NCBI RefSeq assembly: GCF_918797505.1
Contig: NC_092795.1
Location: 22,555,131 to 22,619,130, forward strand
Length of the DNA stretch: 64,000 bases
Source: Bemisia tabaci
Lineage: Eukaryota > Arthropoda > Insecta > Hemiptera > Aleyrodidae
Direction: 5' to 3'
Each line of letters starts with the position of its first letter. Within the stretch, counting starts at the first letter, position 1. The translations under genes were made by a program, and so were the position numbers. Positions 44,438 to 54,102 of the stretch are shown here, in pieces. The notes beneath the pieces are model-generated. The model worked only from the letters and a program-made list of their open reading frames with translations, did not search any database and had not been told where the DNA came from.

Positions 44438-45589
44438 CAGGGCCGGATTTTCCTACTTGCCGCCCCCTTCTCATTTCTTTTGAAACATTAATAAAAACCA
44501 TCGAGTGAACGTGCCGGAGGGGGAAGGGGGGTGCATAAGACGCGTTTACTCTTGTTGGACAATTTTTTTTTGCGATAAGACCTGTCAACACTACTAGCAA
44601 AAGTTCACGGAACTTAGCGCGAATGTTAAGTTCCGTGAACCTATCTCTGCGTGGACAAGGCCTTCCATAGAAATGAACGAAAAACATTATGAAAGAACAA
44701 TCGAAAATGCGGTTTAATCATTTTAACCCTCTATGGCATGAATTAATTTTGGATCTCAGATTTTAGGGGACACTAATCTATTTTGTAGCTTGCTTTAAAA
44801 AAACTAGATTGCCAACTTGTTTTCACAATTTTAAAGTTTAGGGAATCAATTTTTCAAAAAAAGAAAAAAACTAATGAAATTTTGCAAAATCATGGCACAG
44901 GGGAAAGATTCAATTTTTACAAATCCCGAAAATATGTTGTTACGAATTCGTAACGCTACGCCATTGATGGTTAACTTCCGCCGCCGCGTCGCGCTGACCG
45001 CGTGAAGTATACCTTCTTGTACACGCTATGTGTTTCACGCCGACCGCTGCTGAACGCACTGCGTTTGACGCAATGCATGAAGTATTCATGATGTCTTGTA
45101 GGCGCTATGCGTTTCACGCTAACCGCACCGTGTCTGACGCAATGCGTGAAGTATTCTTGCAGTCCTGTAGGCGCTATGCGTTTCAGGCTGGCCGCACCGT
45201 GTCTGACGCAATGCGTGAAGTATTCATGCAGTCTTGTAGGCGCTGATATGTGCTATACATGCCGACCGCTGCGCCCATGGCTTCTCCTTTTCATCCTAAG
45301 TCCTCGTCATCATTCCTCTCTGCGCTGAGCTCCAGGCCAAATTGCGTGTTTGGTTTCTCTCTTAACTCGACTAATTAAAGATGCTATCTCTTGTATCACC
45401 GAAAGACGAAAAATTAGAAATTAATATACTCTCAGGAACTGAGAGATTTTGTCGCCTTTTCTCGTTTGTAATTTTTTGTCTGAATCCAATTTTTTTATGA
45501 CTACATTTAAAAAAATTGCAAGATTTGCTGCCCCCTAAATTTGCCACCATGGGCGCGCCCCCTTTGGCCACCCCCTAAATCCGGCCCTG
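44438..45589. mobile_element. hAT-B element, intact non-autonomous copy (1,152 bp, 8-bp TSD)
   Basis: The ends are CAGGGCCGGATTT at 44438 and AAATCCGGCCCTG ending at 45589. Both flanks carry the 8-bp target duplication AATGGCAA (44430-44437 and 45590-45597). The ends and duplication size identify a hAT-superfamily element. It contains no transposase. The core carries an internal inverted GTTCACGGAACTTA...TAAGTTCCGTGAAC motif at 44607-44640 and an array of 69-79-bp units at 45022-45245. It is the reference for the partial copies at 13.0 and 24.9 kb. Confidence 0.95.
45022..45245 (+). repeat. Tandem 69-79-bp units inside hAT-B
   Basis: CGCTATG(C/T)GTTTCA starts units near 45022, 45101 and 45170, and a last partial unit starts at 45239. 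The spacings are 79, 69 and 69 bp. The shorter units lack about 10 bp (the duplicated GCTGACCGCACT part). Copies elsewhere keep the 79-bp form, so a deletion variant has spread within this array. Confidence 0.88.
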
Positions 45590-45597
45590 AATGGCAA

Positions 45598-45930
45598 CAT
45601 TCAATGTGTCTCGATCAAGATCCCGACATATTTCCTACAAATAATTTTCCGAATATTTATGGCAATCCGGCAGCACCGCGTCAAATGTGATACGGAAGGT
45701 GATAATCGGGTTCGAGTGTGGGTCGGCGTGCAAATGTTGATAACATGACCCAATTCCCGATGACATATGCGCGGATGTTTCAACGCCCCCTCCCCCGCCT
45801 CCTCCTCGAAGCAGCGTCTCTTTGCATCGATAATTACTGTGCATCCTGGCCGCGGCAATGGTCGCATTCGGAATTACTCACTTCGCGTCCGTCTGATAAC
45901 GGGATCCATCAGCCGGGTCGCTGGACCAGA
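45598..45930. other. No supported gene
   Basis: Moderately GC-rich, with overlapping short frames on both strands near 45.6-46.0 kb that have no recognisable domain. Confidence 0.4.
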
Positions 45931-46187
45931 ATACTGCCGTGCTTAAAGAAAACGCCGTATGTGCCTACCGGCGTTGCCAAATTCCCTTCCATAAAATACG
46001 AACTTTTAAGGATACTAGTTCATAATTTCATATTAGCTGTCCGTAGAATTTTGTGCGGAATTTAACGTGTATTATTTGACAATTTCGAGGAAAAATATGT
46101 GTCATTTTCCTACAAAATGTATATTAGATTAAGGGAGATTTAGCTACGTCGGAATGTTCATATTGCGTTTGTCCTTAGTGCGGTTGA
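45931..46187. mobile_element. MITE family 2, copy with degraded right end
   Basis: The left end ATACTGCCGTGCTTAAAGAA and GCGTTGCCAAATTCCC are well kept. The right end is eroded (GTCCTTAGTGCGGTTGA). Confidence 0.87.
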
Positions 46188-46290
46188 TCAGCGGGCTTAG
46201 CGTTGCGTTGATTTAACTTCGAAAGTGGTTTCTGCCGAGATATAGAATGGTGTGCGGACGCAGAGAACGTGTTTCGGAGTATTGGAACTA

Positions 46291-46548
46291 GTTCTGCCGT
46301 GCTCAGGAAGAACGCCGTATGAAAATTTGTGAGTTGCCAAATTTCCTTCAATAACATGTTTATTTTTGAGGATATTTATGAATATTTTCCCTTTTAAAGC
46401 CTCAGAGTCTTCAGGTGAAACTGTGAACTAAATTGTGTGAAAAATTGAGATGAAAATATTCATAAATTTACCAGGAAATTTGAGTTTGATGAAAGGAAAT
46501 TTGGCAACGTCTGAAGGTCCATACGACGTTTTTCTTCAGCACGGCAGA
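46291..46548. mobile_element. MITE family 2, complete copy
   Basis: TTCTGCCGTGCTCAGGAAGA... is inverted as ...TTCTTCAGCACGGCAGA. The inner arms are GTTGCCAAATTTCC / GGAAATTTGGCAAC. It lies only about 100 bp from the previous copy of the same family, in the same orientation. Confidence 0.9.
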
Positions 46549-46655
46549 GTTACCCAGTGATTGAATGGGATGTATCGTGCACCTTTGAGAAGTGGACGGA
46601 TGCCGAGTGAAAGAAGCTTATCGGCGGTCTTGCTAGAGCTCTGGGTAATATTAAC

Positions 46656-46822
46656 GTTGGCGTGGCGTGGTTTGCGATATATCGATTGATCCTTGATCCA
46701 TTAAAACCTATGAAAACGGATCGATTGACAGGGTGTTTGCAACGAGCACCTTAATAATCGATTCTTTGCAATAGCTGCAAATCGGGAGTATCGATGATCG
46801 ATCATTCACGCCTTCGCCACCG
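46656..46822 (+). mobile_element. TGGCGTGGCG MITE (family 6), 167 bp, 9-bp TSD
   Basis: TTGGCGTGGCGTGGTTTGC... to ...ATTCACGCCTTCGCCACC, flanked by AATATTAAC at 46647-46655 and 46823-46831. Together with the 28.6-kb copy this supports a target duplication of 9-10 bp. The central palindrome (GGTGTTTGCAACGAGCACC) is partly eroded compared with the other copies. Confidence 0.9.
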
Positions 46823-46831
46823 AATATTAAC

Positions 46832-47717
46832 CGAATTGTGGATTGGTTCATTTGCTGATGGTGGTTCCACAAACGTTAGTTCAGGGTTTTATCACGATTT
46901 CAATATTGATGGCTAAAGTGTGTGAACGCGTTAGATTTCCAGTCAGACTTTATTTTTTCCTCAAACTATAGCCAAAGTAATTTCTTAAAAACTTCCTTAA
47001 TTTTTCATCTCTGCTATCAAAATATTCTTCACAGATTTCAAGCTATAGAGCTGACTTGCTCCTCTTCGAAAACATAAACTAGGAGTGGAGATTTTGAAAC
47101 ACCAGAGTGGAGATACGTTAGGTCACAATTTAACCATCGATAAACTTAGTATATCTAAGTGTAACTTTAAATTTAACTGTCGAGTATATTATACTTGCTA
47201 GTTTCTAAATGTTAGGGAATGTTAAAAGCATTCATGAAACTCGAATAATTCTGGAAAGCATCAGGTGTATTATACATTGCAATTAGGAAGTAAGAACTAC
47301 TATTTCTTACTCACTATCAAAAGCACATCTCTCCGCAGGGAACCTAATGACTAAAATGGTGTTTCTGAAAGGAACAGGCAATAGTATGTCCCAATTGCAT
47401 GATGGTAGTCCAAGTGTGAGAACGGAGAAAACGTATTTTAGAGGGTCAGACACAGTTACTCAGCGATCGAGTAGTGCGCAGCAGGATATCTTATATTAAG
47501 TTAGTAATATTGTTTTCCTCCCGCTAGAATCACAGAAAAAGTCACTTCTATGTGATGCAAGCAGAGGACATTTATTTCAGAGACTGCGCATCGTCGTCTT
47601 CCTGTATAGGATTTGTCCACAAAAGCGCGGTTTGCGGAACTACGCGGGCGAACTTTTTCTAGGAACTTATTATAACTTGGCTACGACTTGTTCCTGGATC
47701 TCCCCAATTCGTAGACC
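46832..47717. other. No recognisable feature
   Basis: About 0.9 kb of AT-rich sequence. The stretch CATAAACTAGGAGTGGAGATTTTGAAACA at about 47072 resembles a stretch near 797-825 (with TAGACTAGGAGCAGAAATTTTGAAACA), preceded in both by a similar TTTTTCAAGCTATA / TTTCAAGCTATAGA block. They are probably fragments of one old repeat. Confidence 0.5.
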
Positions 47718-48163
47718 CACGGAAAAAACAAGACTAGTGTTGAGCACTACTGGCCGTTTAGTGGGGAGTAGTTGAGGGCTGGCGTCTAAGCGCTGTACAG
47801 CTCAACACCGGAAGGCAGTGCAGGTGGGCACTGAACATGAGTAGTGCTAATCAGATGCCGCGAGACGTAGTTGCGCTTAACAGGTGTAAATTCACCAACG
47901 AGACGTCGGAGTCACGATAGCCTGGTGGTAACGCGCTGGTCTTCCACCGGCGCAACCCGAGTTCGATTCCAGGCGGAGACGTTTCATATTTTACGCTCGC
48001 TCCAAAGTCACTTTAGGGCTTGACACTACTTCTTCCTTAGTGACCCAGCCTCGAGCTGTTTAGTGCCCAGCACTCCTCTGACTTGCTGGCTCCATTTGAC
48101 CTAACCCTCGTTAGTGCCCAGCACTAACATGTAGGTCCCAACCCTAAACTCGTTTTTTCCGTG
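47718..48163 (+). mobile_element. Composite TIR element carrying a tRNA-like segment (446 bp)
   Basis: The ends CACGGAAAAAACAAG and the inverse CTCGTTTTTTCCGTG frame an element. Further in, the motif AGTG(T/C)TG(A/G)GCACT is also inverted and recurs (47740, 48060, 48112 regions). The centre holds a tRNA-like sequence with pol III A and B boxes. Normally SINEs lack terminal inverted repeats, so this combines SINE-like and MITE-like parts, or is a MITE that captured a tRNA-derived sequence. No target duplication is obvious. Confidence 0.75.
47910..47985 (+). ncRNA. tRNA-like segment with pol III A and B boxes (SINE-type, not a functional tRNA)
   Basis: The A box TAGCCTGGTGG deviates at one position from the consensus, and the B box AGTTCGATTCC nearly matches. 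Between them GCTGG-TCTTCCA-CCGGC forms a 5-bp anticodon-like arm with 7-base loop, with TTC at the anticodon position. The position before the anticodon is C rather than the near-universal T, and the T-stem pairs poorly. I therefore read it as a tRNA-derived pol III promoter within a mobile element, possibly of tRNA-Glu type. Confidence 0.7.
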
Positions 48164-49344
48164 CCTAATTTGCTCAAACTGCGCTCATATGAACGAGGCC
48201 TCATAGGTAGATACTTTCGGAAGTTAACGCTCAAATTCACCTGATAATGACTGATGATCAAAGAGTTAAGCAATTGGTAATCCTAACCTTATTCATTTGC
48301 GAAAAGTCACTTGATAAAATGCTCACTCAGACTTTCATTAGTCATCATTTGGGATGTGTTTTTTTTTTACACATTTTGCGAGGAACACAAAACCAAAAAA
48401 TTCCAAAAATTTCGATCAGAGTCCAACATTTTTGAGCTCTTGTCTGACATAAGCTTGGAGATCCATAAAAATACATACAATACACGGCTCGTTATCACAA
48501 TGGATGTAGCTCTTTTGATTTAAATGCGTCCAAATTACTAGAACCAACCTACAAGAATCACCTCTGGTAGTAGCGTTACGCTTAAATCAGTATGTCCTCA
48601 CCCGCCGATCTTGCATACTTTAAGTATGAGTCTCCAGACACCTCCTTTTGACGGATACCGTTCGTAATTCGAGAGGGTAACGCGAGCCTAATACACGAAG
48701 CATCCGACGTATCAATTCTTTCCATTTAAAATTTCAAATACGCCCACCAGATGGAGGCAATGTCGAACAACGAGGAGCTTCGCAAAATACGAGAGGAGCC
48801 CTCCTCCGTTGCCACAAACTCTCCCCTAAAATCCACGATTTTAACATGGACTTCGAGCAATGATTCGGAAACTAGGAAACAGTGGCCCCTCCTGGCTGAT
48901 AAGCAGGATACCTCTTTATGAATTTAAATGAGCCAATTTGTTTGTTCTGCCGCGCGGAAGGAGGGGAGTCAAAACAACACGGAGGTGAGACTACGGAGCC
49001 CGCGCTAATGCGATTTAGATCCTGTTGGGTGACGAAAAACTCTCATCTCCAAGACAAATACACGAGCTATTTATTCGAGCTTCAACTTCGGATCATACGC
49101 ATCAAACTCGGCGAAAGTCCTCCGAGACAATTTCCAACAGCCAATATTAATATTGAACTCATGGTGTTGACTCAAGGAAATACCGGAGTGACAACTAGTT
49201 CGAAACTTGGCCGACAGTCGCGTTGATTGCATAAATCAAAAGTTGCGGTGGTTGTGGCGAGATTAAAAGGGGCGAATCGAAAGATGCGCTCCGGAAGATT
49301 TCACCTGTTGAATGTTGGTTCCAAAAATGAAACCAAGGTACGCT
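48164..49344. other. About 1.2 kb without supported genes; GC-richer at 48880-49300
   Basis: A 102-codon plus-strand frame at 48918-49226 begins MNLNEPICLFCRAEGGE. It shows no recognisable domain and no flanking splice or promoter context that I can judge. It is the least repeat-like frame of its size here but remains unsupported. Confidence 0.35.
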
Positions 49345-49460
49345 AGCCTAGAGGTAAAAAAAAACACAAGACAATAAGAAACCAAGGCTAAAAATGAACA
49401 AAATGCCTAGGACACGTTTCGGGGTGGTTTCAACCCCATTGACAACAGAATTTGCGACTC
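49345..49460 (-). mobile_element. Fragment with CGAAACGTGTCC motif related to the 31-kb insert
   Basis: On the minus strand it reads TTGTCAATGGGGTTGAAACC, then ACCCCGAAACGTGTCC, then TTTTTAGCCTTGGTTTCTT. The GGGGT/ACCCC arms can form a short stem between the TGTCAA and CGAAAC parts, as in a hammerhead-like core. AAACAAGGCTAAAATA at 31.0 kb is the matching tail. The parent element is probably a retroelement; I infer a Penelope-like origin at low confidence. Confidence 0.45.
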
Positions 49461-50043
49461 CTGACAACAAAATTGCGATATGAAAATTTGACAAAAATGA
49501 CGAATAGCTGAAAAAATGGAACCAATCGATGTGATATATCGCATGTCGTTCTGACATGGCGTCCATCGAATCACCTTAATTTCGAATTTCAATTATTGAC
49601 ATACATCGATTGATAGCAAATAAACGGGCTTGAATGTCCGAATAATCCCTGAAAATATACAGTCTTTCCCGTGAGATTTTGGAGCCAGGCGCGCAAAAGA
49701 ACAAGAGAAACAATGGAGAATCTTTTAATAAGATTTGCATTTATAATTAAATTAGTGCCGAGTTACGCGCATTCGCGCTGAGTTGGCCCCTGGGGCCCGG
49801 CGCCTCCTTCCTTGCACTTGATTCAATTTCAGGAACAGATTATTCTTGCTGGTGTATCATCATGCTCAAGTGCCTTGCGGTCTCAATTGATGGGACATTC
49901 CTCACAAAATCATTGACGAAAATTTTAGGCGCGCGGAATGACGGATTTGACGGATGATTTTGGCGTACATCTCTTCAAACTGCAAGGATACTTCCACCAA
50001 AGCTGAATTGGACGTATTTCTAACAAACGAAACTGAACGCCAA
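49461..50043. other. No supported gene; partial family-3 end at 50007-50040
   Basis: A GC-rich patch (GGCCCCTGGGGCCCGGCGC) lies at about 49784-49803. At 50008 AATTGGACGTATTTCTAACA...AACTGAACG resembles a family-3 MITE left end, directly abutting the family-8 element. Confidence 0.5.
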
Positions 50044-50592
50044 TGGACCACTAGACAAGGTACAAATTTAAGCGATCTGATACATGTTTCTCAACCAGAA
50101 CTTCACGTAGAACACGACGCGCACAACGAAAATTACCGAAATCAACTCCTAACGAAGATATTAACGGTTTTTTTTTTCACATTGGTTACGAGAAATTTAA
50201 ACTGCCCGCTCACAAGAAACTCAAAGCTCCACGTGATTCAAATCGCGCACTACAACGGTTTCAGCAAGCTTCTCAATGGAGCAATGTTCATTTCCCACCA
50301 TGTGTTGTTCAAACTACAAGCAATTTGCTATAGCTGAGCCAAAGCGTCAAGATTGAGGTTGCCAGATTTTTATACAGAGACTGTCATGATAACGTTTAGC
50401 GCACTATGTGAATCACGTAGAGTATTGAGTTTTCATGAGCGGGTGGTTTGAATTCACACATCAAGAATTATTGAATGTCTTCGTAAGGAGTTGATTCTGG
50501 TAATTTTCGTTGTGCGTATCGTGTTTTACGCGAATTTTTTGTTAAGAAGCATGTATCGAAATGCTGAAATTCGTACCTTGTCTAGAGGTCCA
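50044..50592. mobile_element. Family-8 element, complete (549 bp, TIRs of about 125 bp)
   Basis: TGGACCACTAGACAAGGTAC... is inverted as ...CTTGTCTAGAGGTCCA. The arms remain alignable through ACACGA.GCGCACAACGAAAA and TTACCGAAATCAACTCCT for about 125 bp. Flanking bases GCCAA/TTGGC are also inverted, so the outer boundary may be a few bp further out. The 127-codon frame inside has no recognisable domain. The copy at 29857 is colinear. Confidence 0.93.
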
Positions 50593-50890
50593 TTGGCCAG
50601 TTTTCCGGGCCGCAGTTGAAATCGACCCGTTTCGCGGGCGCAACGGCAAAGGCGCGAAGCCCGAAGCGTGCAGGCGCGCCTTCAATTACGGAGGCAGGCC
50701 AGCGGCATGGCATGGGACTTATAATTTTGTTGGGCCGCTAATGAAAATCCTGGATCGGAGAGTAGCGTCGAGGCTCGAAGCGGTGATAACCGTCATTGCA
50801 CTCGTCATAAAAAATCATAATCACTGTGACGGAGTCCCGTCGCCCCCGTCCCCACTCCCGACTCCTTATGAATTTTATAGCTATTAAGTA
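50593..50890. other. GC-rich patch, candidate regulatory DNA
   Basis: GC-rich (TTCGCGGGCGCAACGGC, GGCGCGAAGCCCGAAGCG) followed by ATAAAAAATCATAATCA. A 108-codon plus-strand frame starts inside the preceding transposon and crosses this patch, so it is unlikely to be a gene. Confidence 0.35.
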
Positions 50891-51129
50891 TTATTTTCGC
50901 ACTCCCGGCTCCGCCAATCACGTGTCCAGGACTACAGCCACGTTGCCGGATGGGCAGACTTCATTTCTAATTGGTTCAATTATTCGGATCGTTGCTTTAA
51001 TGGGAAGTTGAACACTCAGTGACCGCACATTGTTGTCGATTCCCGGTTTCCGGTCTCAATAAATACAAAAATTGAAAGGAGTTACGAAGGAGGATTTTGA
51101 TGGAGGTTGAACGGAGTTGGGGGAGGGGA

Positions 51130-51750
51130 AATTTTAAAAATTCAAGGAAAACCTGGAAATGCCAGGGTCATAGACGAAAAAGTCAGAGAAAAACTGTAGA
51201 GTCACCTTTAATTCTTTTCTAAAGTGGGTTTGACATTTCGAACAACAAATTTTGCCTGAAAACTATTTCAAATCATGTCTTTTTGATCACCTAGCATATC
51301 TCAATGGAGATGTTGCATGTGTGAAGGATTTGCGATTTGAGTGTTAATTCTTATGTAAAAGTTCACGAGAAACACGATGGTGCCACTGGTTTTCTCTGAA
51401 ATCATCTCCCACCCTCAAAAATAGCTCTCAACGTGACTGTCAAAGTATTTGTTCCCTATATTTGCATGGAGAGTTTGTTTTGATGTAGAGGTGAACTCTC
51501 AGGGTATAGGGCGGGACATCCCTGGATTTTGGCCTCACTTTGAGAACTTTTTTTGAGCTTGGGAGATGATTTCAGAGAAAATCAGTGGCACCATTGTGTT
51601 CTTTGCAAACTTTTACATAAGAAACACCAGTCAAATCGCAAATCCCTCCCACGTGCAACATCTCCATTGCCAGGGAACTCTACCAAAATTTGACAGAGAA
51701 ATCAGGAAAATCTTAGAGAATTTCATTTTTAGAATTCTGTGGCAACCCTG
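51130..51750 (+). mobile_element. Older repeat (family 10) interrupted by a long-TIR element
   Basis: The flanks 51130-51295 and 51676-51750 match, in reverse orientation, the uninterrupted copy at 53815-54102. Shared blocks include AATTCAAGGAAAACCTGG, GGGTTTGACATTTCGAACAA, AAAGACAT and the terminal CTGTGGCAACCCTG. The opposite terminus (GGATTGCCACAG type) is missing here. Confidence 0.8.
51296..51675. mobile_element. Long-TIR element (family 9), about 380 bp, nested in family 10
   Basis: CAATGGAGATGTTGCA(T/C)GTG... at 51303 is inverted near 51669. Arms of about 120 bp share GGATTTGCGATTTGA, TTCTTATGTAAAAGTT, ATGGTGCCACTG and TCTCTGAAATCATCTCCCA. One arm also occurs alone at 4953-5012. The interior is unrelated to known coding sequence. 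Confidence 0.9.
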
Positions 51751-51769
51751 AGGAATATATTTTTTATTT

Positions 51770-52140
51770 TTGGTAAAAGACCAAGTCGAAAATTAAATTC
51801 ATCCCGAAAGGGTAGCAACGACCCGGCGACAGCGCGTCTCATTCTGCTGCTCAAATTGGACCGTTCCGTTTCGGCGGCGCTCGCGCCCTCGAGACGAACA
51901 ACACGACGCCGGGCGAATTTTCTTTCGCGCATTAATAATTAATCCTTAAATCATGCATTTCAATTGCCGCGCCGAACGACGTGGCGCAACGGCCAGCGCC
52001 CCCACCTCCAACCCTTCAACCCTTCCACGGCGAAAACGGCGACTCCCGAAAAGGGTTTGTTTACGCCCGCGCCGCGCGATCCTATGAATCTTTACGATCG
52101 CATTACCCAGATGAGGAACACGTTGAGTTGTCGGATTTAC
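51770..52140. other. GC-rich patch with ATTAATAATTAATCC, candidate regulatory DNA
   Basis: CG-rich sequence surrounds a clear homeobox-type ATTAATAATTAATCC core at 51930-51944. Overlapping frames on both strands, including part of a 164-codon plus-strand frame (51981-52475) that runs on through a MITE into T-rich sequence, are not convincing. Confidence 0.4.
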
Positions 52141-52238
52141 CTAGGAATTCATTGGTTCAAAATCGTCCCATCGTTGCCAGATTGCCTGGTTCGAGGTTGA
52201 TATTATTTGGAAATGATCAAAATACTGCCGTACTAGTT

Positions 52239-52386
52239 CAAATGGACTGCATTTTGCAATTCGGAACTATAAATTCTGGCTCTTCTGGAAAAACACTTAT
52301 GTGCATAGGGAAACTAATGGCACATACGTTGTTTTTAAACCGGGCCAGAATTTATAGTTTCAAATTGCAAAATGTAGTCCAAATAT
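52239..52386. mobile_element. Foldback MITE (family 11), about 148 bp
   Basis: ATGGACTGCATTTTGCAATT...ACTATAAATTCTGGC is inverted as GCCAGAATTTATAGT...AATTGCAAAATGTAGTCC, arms of about 45 bp. The loop contains GGAAACTAATGGCACA and GTTGTTTTTAAA. A diverged relative lies at 38610. Confidence 0.88.
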
Positions 52387-53636
52387 TGCTCGAAAAAGAG
52401 AACGATTTTTTTTTATTTTTTGTTTGTTTCTTGTCTTGTTTTTTCTTTTTTTTTCGACGGATTAAATTAGCCTAACTGTACTTCTAGTTGCCTGGTTTTT
52501 TTACGAAACCCATCTCTTTTACTGGAAAACTAAATATTATTCTGATACCTCAAAGTTTTCCATGAACTTTAATCAGGGTTTGAAAATGAATATTTCCGTT
52601 TTTTTCATGAATGTGTTCGCCCTTAGATTTTAAAAAGGTAAAAAAAAAAAAAAAAAAAAAAAAAGAGTCCACCCCTTCGTGTAGTCATATCGCAAAATGT
52701 CGATTCCCTTTGTCCACCTCCTGATTATTGTTAGTTGGGCAACACTGATGTCTAATGAAAACCCTAATTTTTTGGCAACACTGGAGAAATTGTAATCGTC
52801 ACGCTCACAACGCCTCATTTTTGATAGCAGAGACGGGATATTAACTCCTGAATACGGAAGTCACCAGTTGGCATTTTTGTGAAATGAGCTCTTGCCCCCC
52901 CATCCCCCCTCGAAAGAAAATGCTTGAAATCTAAGTATTTATGCCTCCGTCAACACCTTGCCAGTATTGCTTCTGTTAACCCTTTTAATAACGCATGATT
53001 TTATGGTCCATACGAATTTTTCCCTCTCAGAAAGTCGTCGCGAACTTTTAATGCATCTTTTAAGCGCCGAGAAGTCATTAAAAGGCAGGCGGCATCCTTT
53101 CCCCCAAGAAATTGAAATAAATAATTTTGGAATGATTTTAAAATCTTCAGCCCCTAAATGGCCATTTCGGATAATATTTCAAGCGCTCCCTTACACTCAG
53201 AGGAAATATTAAGGAAAACTTTCCTTTTTTCGTGCCATAAACTTTTACTCTATAGAAGAAGACGTTATGGATTTAAATCGCATTTTAAGTAAAATATAAA
53301 ACGAAACGGTCACTATGAAACTGGTTCTATAAAAAAGCGAATTGATAACCTTGTTTACGAAAGGCATGATTCATAGTCGATAGTCCATTTGACCTGTGAT
53401 GTTATCGATCTTTCTGGATGCAGGGCAATTTGGATTTATTATTTTAAATAAAAAGTATACGCGCTAAAAAAAATGTAACTTTGACACTTTGATTTGGTAC
53501 ATTTTGAGCCCAAATTAATATTTTGACAAGAAAATGCATTTGATTTTTTTGCCTTATCTAAGTTGAATCTACTCTTTAAAACCGTTAAAAGAGACAAAAC
53601 CCCATCATGGAATTAAAATTGAAAAGAAATAGGCTA
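52387..53636. other. About 1.25 kb without supported features; poly-A at 52640-52664
   Basis: A25 run at 52640-52664 and a T-rich run near 52437-52455. Otherwise AT-rich DNA without paired termini or credible coding sequence. Confidence 0.5.
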
Positions 53637-53723
53637 GTGTTAAAAAACTCAATTTACCTCAATTAAATAAAAGAACACTGTCTTCTTTTATTGAGATGAT
53701 TTGAGTTTTTTAACACAAATCTT
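53637..53723. repeat. Hairpin-forming inverted repeat (87 bp)
   Basis: GTGTTAAAAAACTCAA pairs with TTGAGTTTTTTAACAC, and CTCAATTAAATAAAAGAA pairs imperfectly with TTCTTTTATTGAG, leaving a very short loop. The arms total about 38 bp. A pre-miRNA-like hairpin is conceivable, but the AT-rich stem and the many foldback transposons nearby make a transposon remnant likelier. Confidence 0.8.
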
Positions 53724-53814
53724 TATAATTTAAATCTCTATCTGTAAAAGTTTATAGAAATGTTTTTCGATTTGATTTAAGGAGCCGATAGACTAACGTC
53801 CTTGAAGCTTATCT

Positions 53815-54102
53815 CAGGGTTGCCACAGAATTTAAAAAATTGAATTTTACTGACATGACCCTGATTTCCGTAACACATTTTGGTGAAATTTCATGACAAC
53901 TGAATTTATGCCAGATGCTCAAAAAGACATAATAAATAGAAATAGGTTTCAAGCATTTGTTGTTTGAAATGTCAAACCCATTGTAGATAAAAGATAAAGG
54001 TGTCTTAACAATTTTTACCTGACACGTTCAGGTTATCCCTGACTTTTTAAAATTCCCTGACATTTCCCGGTTTTTCCGGTATTCCCTGACTGTGGCAATC
54101 CC
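53815..54102. mobile_element. Family 10 repeat, uninterrupted copy (about 288 bp)
   Basis: It starts AGGGTTGCCACAGAATT and ends CTGTGGCAATCCC, short inverted termini. The 3' part is a series of TTCCCTGAC/TTTCCGG-type short repeats. It provides the empty site for the family-9 insertion at 51.3 kb. Confidence 0.82.

Noticed and set aside
47910..47985. Functional tRNA-Glu gene
   Set aside because: The loop position before the anticodon is C, the T-stem pairs poorly, and the segment lies inside a transposon-like element. It is better read as a tRNA-derived promoter.
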